Below, piece by piece: positions 17,048-24,255 of a stretch of DNA of 34,599 nt. The position numbers and the translations under genes were made by a program. Source of the stretch: Muribaculaceae bacterium (lineage in GTDB: Bacteria; Bacteroidota; Bacteroidia; Bacteroidales; Muribaculaceae); contig JAIDYR010000055.1 in NCBI GenBank assembly GCA_029057985.1, positions 1-34,599 on the forward strand, given 5' to 3'. The notes under the pieces were generated by a model. The model saw nothing but the letters and a program-made list of their open reading frames with translations. It was not told the origin of the DNA and searched no databases. Numbering within the stretch: position 1 is the stretch's first letter; each line of letters starts with the position of its first letter.

Positions 17048-17117
17048 GCCCCGCAGAGCGGGGCTATGCGTCAGGCCCGTATCGGCGACCGCAAAGCGGT
17101 AGCCGGTGCGGGTTCTT
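17048..17117. repeat. Two-hairpin intergenic element, copy A
   Basis: Hairpin 1: GCCCCGC (17048-17054), loop AGA, GCGGGGC (17058-17064). Hairpin 2: CCCG 17076-17079 / CGGG 17109-17112, TCGGC 17082-17086 / GCCGG 17102-17106, ACCGC 17088-17092 / GCGGT 17096-17100, with an AAA loop. TTCTT follows. Copies B and C lie after metG. It may serve as the GH31 terminator. Confidence 0.8.
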
Positions 17118-17136
17118 AAAATGCGTAACCCCCTTG

Positions 17137-17181
17137 AAATAATATTGTCATGAGCGCTAAGCGCTCATGACAATATTATTT
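17137..17181. repeat. 45-bp perfect palindrome overlapping the lpxB stop
   Basis: Bases 17137-17158 and 17160-17181 are exact complements (22 bp) around a single central A. The half-site reads AAATAATATTGTCATGAGCG from 17137. It covers the lpxB stop codon (17165-17167) and the last codons, and lies between the convergent GH31 and lpxB genes. No T-run follows in either direction, though each arm ends in ATTATTT. Confidence 0.9.
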
Positions 17182-18289
17182 CCGCCGCATATTGCGGTGC
17201 AACCGACGTCCCGAGCTTGCGCCGCATAAGCCGATACCCGTTGATCTGCCAATCGCGCTTGGGTGAAGGCTGGAGAAGAGGAGTCAGGTGCTGACAGATC
17301 CGCGCGACCGTGCAGCGATGCACGAGCAACTCCGGCACTATCTCATTGCCTACTATAAGATTCGGGAGCGATACATATTTGACTTTCAATAGCTTTTCCA
17401 TCACCTTATACGACCATTTCCTGCCATTGGCACGGTAGCAAACTACCTGCGGCGTGCCGACAAGCGCTGTCTCAAGCGTGGCCGTACCCGACGTCACTAA
17501 GGCCGCCTTGGAATATTTGATAAGGGTCAGAGTGGCGCCGAAAGCGACTTTAAGTCCCGGGTCCTGAGCTACCTCACGATAGAATATCTCCGGAATGGAA
17601 GGCGCAGCAGCCACTACATACTGAAACTCCGGGTAACGCTTTGCCGCTTCGATCATCAACGGAAGATTATTGCGGATCTCTCCTTTTCGCGATCCGGGCA
17701 CAAGAGCAATCATCGGACGCTCATCGGATATCCCCTGACGCTCCTTGAAATGGCGAAGGGGCGAAATATGGCCCAGCGCATAATCGACCTCCTCCACCGA
17801 AGGATTGCCTACGTATGTCACATCATCATAACCGCGTTTCTTATAGAAATCCACTTCAAACGGCAGTATGGAATATAGATGGGAGATATATTTCCTGATC
17901 GATCTGATCCGATATTCCTTCCAGGCCCAGAGCTTGGGAGATATATAATAGTCGACCCGGATCCCTAACCCTGACGCAAATCGGGCCAATTTCAGATTGA
18001 AGCCGGGAAAATCCACGAGTATGAGCACGTCGGGACGAAAATCGCGTATCACGCCCTTGGCAAACTTGAGATTCCGGAAGATGGACCCTAAATTCCTCAG
18101 TACTTCCGAGAAGCCCATCACGTTTAGCCGGTCATAATGTAATTCGGGGGGACGGCCGGCCTTGGCTGCCATCAGATCGCCGCCGATGAAGCGAATCTCG
18201 CAATCGGCATCTTTCTGCCGCAACGCTTCTATCAGCCGCGAAGCATGCAGATCCCCGGAAGCCTCCCCGGCAACTATCATTATCTTCAT
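17165..18289 (-). CDS. lpxB: Lipid-A-disaccharide synthase
   Basis: A 374-aa GT19 glycosyltransferase that joins UDP-2,3-diacylglucosamine and lipid X into the lipid A disaccharide at the inner membrane. It begins MKIMIVAGEASGDLHA, with the family motif GEASGD at 8-13. Further family motifs are FIGGDLM, MGFSEVL, VDFPGFNLKLA, YYISPKLWAWKEYR, LPFEVDFY, VGNPSVEE, LVPGSRKGEI and SGTATLE. Length and start agree with the family. It is divergent from the lipoprotein gene (163-nt spacer) and convergent with GH31. The last two codons and the stop lie inside a long palindrome, so the C-terminal residues may be set by that element. Confidence 0.96.
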   Translation of the reverse strand: MKIMIVAGEASGDLHASRLIEALRQKDADCEIRFIGGDLMAAKAGRPPELHYDRLNVMGFSEVLRNLGSIFRNLKFAKGVIRDFRPDVLILVDFPGFNLKLARFASGLGIRVDYYISPKLWAWKEYRIRSIRKYISHLYSILPFEVDFYKKRGYDDVTYVGNPSVEEVDYALGHISPLRHFKERQGISDERPMIALVPGSRKGEIRNNLPLMIEAAKRYPEFQYVVAAAPSIPEIFYREVAQDPGLKVAFGATLTLIKYSKAALVTSGTATLETALVGTPQVVCYRANGRKWSYKVMEKLLKVKYVSLPNLIVGNEIVPELLVHRCTVARICQHLTPLLQPSPKRDWQINGYRLMRRKLGTSVAPQYAAEIILS

Positions 18290-18452
18290 TACTTATTCTT
18301 TGATTGCAATATACGAAGCCCCGGAAGCGTTATGCTTAAAGGGGATACCTGACCGCGCTCCCGTCTTTGAAGCGCATCCCGGAATCTCCTCCCTGAGTCA
18401 ATTCCGGATTTCAGACCCCAAAATTAATATTAAATTACCTTATTTCAAAAAA

Positions 18453-19856
18453 ATGAGGAATCTTCTCTACATATTCCTGCTCATTTTATCAGGTGCGTTC
18501 ATTCAGGGATGCATCTCCGATGACTTTACGACTTCACCCGGAGTACGCCTGAAATTCTCCACCGATACGGTCAGTTTCGACACTGTCTTCACCGATCTGG
18601 GCACTCCTACAGCGCGCCTTAAGGTCTTTAACCCTGACAAAAAGAGCGTAAATATCTCCTCTATCCGCTTCAGAAATCCCGACTCGCCGTTTTCGATGAA
18701 TGTAGACGGCGTCAGCGGTTATGACTTCTCGAATGTAGAGATCCGGGGCGGAGATTCCATCTTTATCTTCATCGAATGTTACCTACCTGAGAATCAGGAC
18801 ACCCGGCCATTCCTTGTCAGCGACGACCTCCTTTTTCAACTCAACGGCAACGAGCAGAGCGTACGCGTCGAGGCTTACGGTCAGAACGTCACGCGCCTGC
18901 GCAATGCAGTCATCGAATCCGACATGACCATGACCGCCGACCGGCCTTACATAATATTCGATTCGCTGACCATACGCAAGGGCGCGACCTTGAGAATCCA
19001 ACCCGGAGCGATGGTCTTGTTTCATGATAAGGCTTCGCTCGTCGTTGAAGGCAGGTTAGAGGCTCTCGGAGCTCCGGGGAAAATGATTCAGATGCGAGGC
19101 GACCGACTCGACAATGTACTTCCGGACGTGGGCTATGATATTCTCGCCGGCCAATGGCGCGGCATACGCTTCGCCCCGGAATCTTTCGGCAACAGAATGG
19201 AATACTGCGACATGCGTTCTACAAATTACGGCGTCGTCGTGGACTCCACTGCAGATCTGTCGCGCCAGAAACTGACTCTTGTCAATTCATGGCTCCATAA
19301 TTCCGAAAGCACCGTCCTGCGCTCCATCCATGCCAAAGTGGATGCTTACGGATGCGTATTCTCGGAAGCGGCCGACGCCGTGGTGAGCCTGACGGGAGGC
19401 GAACATCTCTTCTCGCAATGCACTCTCTCCAACTATTATCTCTTCTCAGTCATCTCGAATCCGATCCTATCGCTTTATCATGTGCTACCCGCCCACGCCT
19501 CCGTCAATCCCGCCAATCCTCTGATGAAGGCTTCATTCAATAACTGCATAATTTATGGTCTGGCTTCCGATATAAATGAAGGGGATCTGGCAGGATCCGA
19601 TGTCTTCATCCGCTATACCCTCTTGAAGGCCAAAGGCAACGATGATGCCAACTTCCTCAATTGTCTCTGGGATAAAGACCCGCTCTTCCTGACGGTCAGA
19701 GATGAATATTATTTTAACTATCACGTCAAGGACGACAGTCCGGCAATAGGAGCCGGCAATCCCCTTCTCGTCGCTCCTCCGACCCTCTCCGACATGGATG
19801 GCAATCCCCGCATTGTCGACGGCCGCAATCCGACCCTCGGAGCCTACGCAAAATAA
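18453..19856 (+). CDS. Lipoprotein with right-handed beta-helix-like domain
   Basis: A 467-aa protein. The ATG at 18453 is chosen because it begins a clean lipoprotein signal (MRNLLYIFLLILSGAFIQGC, lipid Cys at 20); a longer open frame upstream overlaps lpxB and is not credible. Acidic residues right after the Cys (ISDD) would fit export to the cell surface, which is inference. Residues ~25-150 look like an immunoglobulin-type sandwich (SFDTVFTDLGTPTARLKVFN), and then repeated short strands (LTIRKGATLRIQPGAMVLF and on) look like a parallel beta-helix. It ends in a DMDGNPRIVDG...LGAYAK motif common in choice-of-anchor/beta-helix proteins. The enzyme role, if any, is unknown. birA starts 6 nt downstream. 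Confidence 0.88.
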   Translation: MRNLLYIFLLILSGAFIQGCISDDFTTSPGVRLKFSTDTVSFDTVFTDLGTPTARLKVFNPDKKSVNISSIRFRNPDSPFSMNVDGVSGYDFSNVEIRGGDSIFIFIECYLPENQDTRPFLVSDDLLFQLNGNEQSVRVEAYGQNVTRLRNAVIESDMTMTADRPYIIFDSLTIRKGATLRIQPGAMVLFHDKASLVVEGRLEALGAPGKMIQMRGDRLDNVLPDVGYDILAGQWRGIRFAPESFGNRMEYCDMRSTNYGVVVDSTADLSRQKLTLVNSWLHNSESTVLRSIHAKVDAYGCVFSEAADAVVSLTGGEHLFSQCTLSNYYLFSVISNPILSLYHVLPAHASVNPANPLMKASFNNCIIYGLASDINEGDLAGSDVFIRYTLLKAKGNDDANFLNCLWDKDPLFLTVRDEYYFNYHVKDDSPAIGAGNPLLVAPPTLSDMDGNPRIVDGRNPTLGAYAK

Positions 19857-19862
19857 CTCCTG

Positions 19863-20708
19863 ATGGCGCATCATTATTTTCTTCCCATATCTGAAGCATG
19901 CCTGCCTCCGAAGCAGACTATAGTCCCTATGCCGGGACGCGTCGGCATGGTCGGACAGTACCCCCCGCCACGCATCCTTTGGTTGGATTCGACCGAATCC
20001 ACACATAATCTCCTGAAGACTCCGGACTATGCCTCATTGCCCGACTTCAGCATGGTCGCTGCCCGCTGCCAGACAGCAGGACGCGGGCAGCGCGGCAACC
20101 GGTGGGAATCGGAAGATTTCAAGAATCTCACGTTCAGTATGCCGGTAAGTCCGACCTGGCTGTTGCCTTCACAGCAGTTCGCACTCTCGGAAGCGGTAGC
20201 TCTGGCGGTCGTGGCCTTTCTGCAGAGCGAGGGCATAGAGGCATCGGTAAAATGGCCCAATGACATCTACGTCGGCGATCGCAAGATATGCGGAATCCTG
20301 ATCGATCATTCAATTGATGCTACCCGCATCCTGCGCAGCATAGTTTCGGCCGGACTCAACGTCAATCAGACACTTTTCCTCAGCGACGCTCCGAATCCCG
20401 TAAGCATAAAGCAACTTCTGAATCGCGACACTCCGGTAGAGACCGTCGCCACGGGGCTGCTGCTCCTGCTCCGGCAATTCATCCTCCTAACCGCAACTCC
20501 GGGGGGCCGCCTGGAGATCCACAATTCTTTCATGCGCCGCCTCTACCGCAACGACGGCCTGCCCCATCCCTACTTCGACCATCTCCGCGACATGCGGATG
20601 GAAGCCGTCATCGCCGACGTCCTCCCCGACGGCACCCTCCTGCTTCGCGACATCGCCGACTCATCCATACGCCCCTATCTCTTCAAGCAGTTATCCTTCA
20701 TCATCTAA
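19863..20708 (+). CDS. birA: Biotin--[acetyl-CoA-carboxylase] ligase
   Basis: A catalytic-type biotin protein ligase of up to 281 aa, without the DNA-binding domain of E. coli BirA. Motifs are LDSTESTHNLL (41-51), the biotinyl-AMP loop GRGQRGNRW (73-81), KWPND at 130-134 and KICGILI from 141. It attaches biotin to carrier domains of carboxylases. The ATG at 19863 sits 6 nt after the previous stop, but the first ~35 residues are atypical, so the true start may be ATG 19929 or 19947. A dispersed repeat array begins 23 nt after the stop. Confidence 0.93.
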   Translation: MAHHYFLPISEACLPPKQTIVPMPGRVGMVGQYPPPRILWLDSTESTHNLLKTPDYASLPDFSMVAARCQTAGRGQRGNRWESEDFKNLTFSMPVSPTWLLPSQQFALSEAVALAVVAFLQSEGIEASVKWPNDIYVGDRKICGILIDHSIDATRILRSIVSAGLNVNQTLFLSDAPNPVSIKQLLNRDTPVETVATGLLLLLRQFILLTATPGGRLEIHNSFMRRLYRNDGLPHPYFDHLRDMRMEAVIADVLPDGTLLLRDIADSSIRPYLFKQLSFII

Positions 20709-20863
20709 GGCCGCTCCGTTCTTGATGGTGGCCCGATTGAAATGAGGGCAAAAGCCTCGCCATGCAGTCCGATTGAAATGTGAGCAAAATCCTCGCGATG
20801 CGACCCGATTGAAATATGGGCATAAGCTCATCCCAGACGCCTCCAATCTAAGGTCTGAAATAT
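20709..20863. other. Spacer after birA with dispersed-repeat array
   Basis: The 389-nt gap before pckA holds the three-unit repeat at 20732-20826, then the pckA promoter and leader (separate entries). I see no reading frame or RNA gene in the remainder. Confidence 0.55.
20732..20826 (+). repeat. Three copies of the CCGATTGAAAT repeat at 36-nt spacing
   Basis: Cores start at 20732, 20768 and 20804, exactly 36 nt apart. Copy 1 contains CCCGATTGAAATGAGGGC; copies 2 and 3 differ at a few bases (GTGAGC and ATGGGC). The same core occurs at 28328, 30709 and, degenerate, at 34349-34457. Confidence 0.85.
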
Positions 20864-20894
20864 TTTGCTATTTCGCGAAAATTTAGTAATTTTG
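20864..20894 (+). promoter_or_regulatory. Promoter of pckA
   Basis: TTTG at 20864-20867, a 19-nt spacer, TAATTTTG at 20887-20894: an exact Bacteroidetes vegetative promoter. Transcription should begin near 20901. Confidence 0.75.
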
Positions 20895-20900
20895 CAGTGA

Positions 20901-21097
20901 AGTTGAGGGCATTCCCAAGCTTCGGTTCAGGCAATACAGAAATATACAGGCCCGGCGCAGGATGCAATCCGCGGATTTTTAGTATTTTTAACAATACGTT
21001 TTAATCCTTCGGCATGTGCCGTTTGTTATCACAGGTAGAGAAAAAAGTATAAAATCAAAATAACCCATTAAATTCATATTAACAGACTGTTATAATT
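20901..21097 (+). promoter_or_regulatory. Long 5' leader of pckA
   Basis: About 195 nt lie between the promoter and the ATG. It holds a bulged 6-bp stem (CGC/GGA 20956-20962 with TCC/GCG 20968-20973) followed by GATTTTTAGTATTTTT, which resembles an attenuator, and a small CGGC-ATGT-GCCG hairpin near 21012. No known riboswitch core was recognised. Confidence 0.4.
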
Positions 21098-22702
21098 ATG
21101 GCAGAATTGGATTTGTCCCAGTATGGGATCAAGGATGTGAAGAAAATCATCCACAACCCCTCCTACGAAGAACTTTACAAAGACGAGACCAACCCTGAAC
21201 TTCAGGGCTACGAAAAAGGCATCGAGACTGATCTCGGCGCTGTCGACGTAATGACCGGCATCTATACCGGCCGCTCGCCCAAAGATAAATATCTTGTCAA
21301 GGATGAAGTCACTGAAGATACCGTATGGTGGACTTCCGACGAATATAAGAACGACAATAAGCCCATCTCCACTGAAGTATGGGATGAACTCCGCGAAAAG
21401 GCTGTCAAGGAACTTTCCGACAAGACTCTCTATGTAGTCGACGTCTTCTGCGGTGCAAACCCCGCTACCCGCCTCGCTGTCCGCTTCATCATGGAAGTGG
21501 CATGGCAGGCTCACTTCGTGACCAATATGTTCATCCGTCCTTCTGAAGAGGAACTCAAGGACTTCAAGCCCGACTTCGTTGTCTTCAACGCTTCCAAGGC
21601 TAAAGTCGAAAACTATAAGGAACTCGGCCTCCATTCCGAGACTGTAGTTGCCTTCAACATCAAGGAACGCCAGCAGGTTATCCTCAACACTTGGTACGGC
21701 GGCGAAATGAAGAAGGGTATGTTCTCCATGATGAACTACTTCAACCCTCTCCGCGGCATCGCTTCAATGCACTGCTCCGCCAACACCAACATGGACGAGA
21801 CCTCCACAGCGATCTTCTTCGGCCTCTCCGGCACAGGCAAGACCACTCTTTCCACCGATCCGAAGCGCAAACTCATCGGCGACGACGAGCACGGCTGGGA
21901 CGATGAAGGCGTCTTCAACTATGAAGGCGGCTGCTACGCTAAGGTCATCAACCTCTCCAAGGAGAACGAGCCCGACATCTACGGCGCAATCAAGCGCGAC
22001 GCGCTCCTCGAAAACGTCACTGTAGCTGCCGACGGCACTCCCGACTTCGCTGATAAGAGCGTCACTGAAAACACCCGCGTTTCCTATCCGATCTATCACA
22101 TCGAGAATATCGTGAAGCCCGTCAGCAAAGGTCCCGCTGCAAAGCAGGTAATCTTCCTTTCCGCTGACGCCTTCGGAGTTCTGCCTCCCGTAGCTCTCCT
22201 TAACGACGAGCAGGCTCAGTACTACTTCCTCTCCGGCTTCACTGCAAAACTCGCCGGCACAGAACGCGGAATCACTGAGCCCACTCCGACATTCTCCGCT
22301 TGCTTCGGCCAGGCATTCCTTTCTCTCCACCCGACCAAGTATGCTGAAGAACTCGTCAAGAAGATGAAGGCTAACGGCGCCAAGGCTTATCTCGTAAACA
22401 CTGGTTGGAACGGCACCGGCAAGCGCATCTCAATTCCTGACACCCGCGGCATCATCGACGATATCCTCAACGGCGACATCGAGAAGGCTCCGACAAAGAT
22501 TCTCCCATACTTCGACTTCGTAATCCCGACCGAACTCCCCGGCGTTAACTCAGAGATCCTCGATCCCCGCGACACTTACGCCGATCCCAAGGAATGGGAC
22601 GAAAAGGCCAAGAAGCTCGCAGAGATGTTTATCCAGAACTTCAAGAAGTTCGAGACAAACGCTACCGGCAAGGCTCTCGCCGCTGCAGGTCCTCATATCT
22701 GA
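21098..22702 (+). CDS. pckA: Phosphoenolpyruvate carboxykinase (ATP)
   Basis: A 534-aa ATP-dependent PEPCK interconverting oxaloacetate and PEP. In gut Bacteroidales it usually runs toward oxaloacetate and saves ATP in fumarate fermentation. Visible motifs are [10 protein letters not shown] (~62-71, substrate-binding Arg), the metal/substrate region [15 protein letters not shown] (~198-212), the P-loop [11 protein letters not shown] (~242-252) and [10 protein letters not shown] just after it. Length and start are standard. Codon use is strongly biased to C-ending codons, as expected for a highly expressed gene. It has its own ideal promoter, long leader and terminator, so it is monocistronic. 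Confidence 0.98.
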   Translation: MAELDLSQYGIKDVKKIIHNPSYEELYKDETNPELQGYEKGIETDLGAVDVMTGIYTGRSPKDKYLVKDEVTEDTVWWTSDEYKNDNKPISTEVWDELREKAVKELSDKTLYVVDVFCGANPATRLAVRFIMEVAWQAHFVTNMFIRPSEEELKDFKPDFVVFNASKAKVENYKELGLHSETVVAFNIKERQQVILNTWYGGEMKKGMFSMMNYFNPLRGIASMHCSANTNMDETSTAIFFGLSGTGKTTLSTDPKRKLIGDDEHGWDDEGVFNYEGGCYAKVINLSKENEPDIYGAIKRDALLENVTVAADGTPDFADKSVTENTRVSYPIYHIENIVKPVSKGPAAKQVIFLSADAFGVLPPVALLNDEQAQYYFLSGFTAKLAGTERGITEPTPTFSACFGQAFLSLHPTKYAEELVKKMKANGAKAYLVNTGWNGTGKRISIPDTRGIIDDILNGDIEKAPTKILPYFDFVIPTELPGVNSEILDPRDTYADPKEWDEKAKKLAEMFIQNFKKFETNATGKALAAAGPHI

Positions 22703-22732
22703 TAGTGATATAAAAATCTTTAAATATCCCGT

Positions 22733-22768
22733 AAAAGAGGCGTCGCATATATGCGATGCCTCTTTTTT
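22733..22768. terminator. Terminator after pckA
   Basis: A 16-bp stem, AAAGAGGC...GCATAT (22733-22749) with its complement (to 22766), including one G-T pair. It ends in a T6 run at 22763-22768, 31 nt after the stop. Confidence 0.9.
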
Positions 22769-22807
22769 ATTGAAAAATAACCGTCTTTTTATAAATTTTA
22801 GCAAAAA

Positions 22808-22841
22808 ATTGCGCTTATCTCAGATTTTTTTACTATTTTCG
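22808..22841 (+). promoter_or_regulatory. Possible promoter of the secreted-protein gene
   Basis: TATTTTCG at 22834-22841 is one base from the -7 consensus TAnnTTTG. An ATTG at 22808-22811 lies 22 nt upstream, a slightly long spacer. Confidence 0.4.
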
Positions 22842-22879
22842 CCAATATTCTATCCATATTCAATCTAAGACTTGACACA

Positions 22880-23611
22880 ATGAAAAAACTTTTACTCTCC
22901 ATGGCCCTCTGCGGGCTCGCAACTTCCGCCTTCGCTCAGGAAGGTCTCATGAACTTCGACGAATGTTTCGCAATCTCTTATGAAGGCCAGACCGTAGAAA
23001 ACGGCGCTACACTGAAAGCTACAAAATTTGAGGATGTCTCTGACCTCTATGGTGATGGAACTGTGACTTATTCACTCGACCTCAAGGTTGAGAACCTCGA
23101 TATCACTTCTCAGTATATGCGCGGCGTCCTCAAGGCCTCCAAGCCTACCATGAAGGAATATCTTTCCAACCGCTATTTCTGGGGCGACCCGCAGCTCTGC
23201 TATATTGTCCAGACCCCCGAGGGCCCCTCGGGCAACTGCCTCTCCGGCGACCCCAACAATCAGTTCAACCCTTCCTTCGGCTACGGCAACCTGAGGATTC
23301 CCGTCAACGAAGAATTTGAATGGCAGATCCACGTAGTCGGATGCGAAGTCGCTTCCAACGGAATCTATCAGCTTACACTCCAGGGAGTTGAAGTCGACAA
23401 TCCCAACGACATGACCAACTATACAGTCACTTCCACTCCGTTTGAGATCTATCTCGACTTCTCTGCCGCATCCCTCGGCGTAAATGAAATCGAATCCGAT
23501 GATCTCAATGGAGTCTACTATGACCTTCAGGGTCGCCGCGTCGCAAATCCGTCAAAAGGACTCTATATCTATAAGACCGCCGGAAAAGCTGAAAAACGCC
23601 TCATAAAATAA
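22880..23611 (+). CDS. Small secreted protein with C-terminal sorting-like tail
   Basis: A 243-aa protein with a clear signal peptide (MKKLLLSMALCGLATSAFA, then QEG). The body (~20-205) is beta-rich with no cysteine pattern or enzyme motif I recognise. The last ~30 residues (YYDLQGRRV...SKGLYIYK, ending KRLIK) match the short type A C-terminal tail found in many Bacteroidales exported proteins and in the giant LRR protein here. Codons are highly biased, as in pckA upstream, suggesting good expression. It follows the pckA terminator and has its own weak promoter. Function unknown. Confidence 0.85.
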   Translation: MKKLLLSMALCGLATSAFAQEGLMNFDECFAISYEGQTVENGATLKATKFEDVSDLYGDGTVTYSLDLKVENLDITSQYMRGVLKASKPTMKEYLSNRYFWGDPQLCYIVQTPEGPSGNCLSGDPNNQFNPSFGYGNLRIPVNEEFEWQIHVVGCEVASNGIYQLTLQGVEVDNPNDMTNYTVTSTPFEIYLDFSAASLGVNEIESDDLNGVYYDLQGRRVANPSKGLYIYKTAGKAEKRLIK

Positions 23612-23764
23612 TCAGGGCATCAAGTCCTCCATTCCTCTCTCCTCGCCCCTCTCTCATATCACCCGAAACGTTAATCCTCCTCCTTATCATCCGATTCACC
23701 TCTCTCCATCCCTTAATTCTATATAACCTTCGCATAGCGCCATCGGGCGCTTATCGACAATCCC

Positions 23765-24253
23765 ATGGAAAAAATCGATAATCTTGACCGCAAGATTCTT
23801 AACATCATCATGCGCAACGCACGCATCGCTTCTAAAGACATCGCTACAGACTGCGGTGTGTCGCGCGCCGCTATCCATCAGCGTATCTCCAGACTCCAGG
23901 AGATCGGCGTCATCACGGGATCCGGATATCATGTGGATCTCCATAAACTCGGACTCAATACCTGCACCTACGTCGGAGTGAAACTCGAACGCGGATCTAT
24001 GTACCGCGACGTAGTCCAGGAACTTGAGAAAATCCCCGAAGTAGTGGAATGTCATTATACGACAGGTCCCTACTCAATGCTCATCAAAGTGATCGCCGCC
24101 GACACTCAGGACCTTATGGAGCTACTCAACAATAAGATTCAGAACATATCGGGAGTGGTAGAAACCGAAACCCTCATCTCCCTTGAGCAGAGTATCAACC
24201 GCGAGATCCAGATCAAAATGATTCCGGGTAAACGCGGCCGACATACACTTTAA
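23765..24253 (+). CDS. Lrp/AsnC-family transcriptional regulator
   Basis: A 162-aa protein. The N-terminal helix-turn-helix (~4-58, beginning IDNLDRKILNIIMRNARIASKDIA, with the recognition helix around VSRAAIHQRISRL) is followed by a linker GVITGSGYHVDLHKLG. The C-terminal RAM ligand-sensing domain contains YTTGPYSMLIKV (~98-110) and ends SLEQSINREIQIKM. Such regulators respond to amino acids; the effector here is unknown. The stop is followed after 2 nt by the YfhO-like gene start, so they are co-transcribed. Confidence 0.95.
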   Translation: MEKIDNLDRKILNIIMRNARIASKDIATDCGVSRAAIHQRISRLQEIGVITGSGYHVDLHKLGLNTCTYVGVKLERGSMYRDVVQELEKIPEVVECHYTTGPYSMLIKVIAADTQDLMELLNNKIQNISGVVETETLISLEQSINREIQIKMIPGKRGRHTL

Positions 24254-24255
24254 CG

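Noticed and set aside
20732-20826. Possible mini CRISPR array (three repeats with GATTGAAA at 36-nt spacing)
   Set aside because: The period equals the whole repeat unit, the 'spacers' are only ~13 nt and related to each other, no cas genes are present, and the same repeat occurs singly and inside genes.
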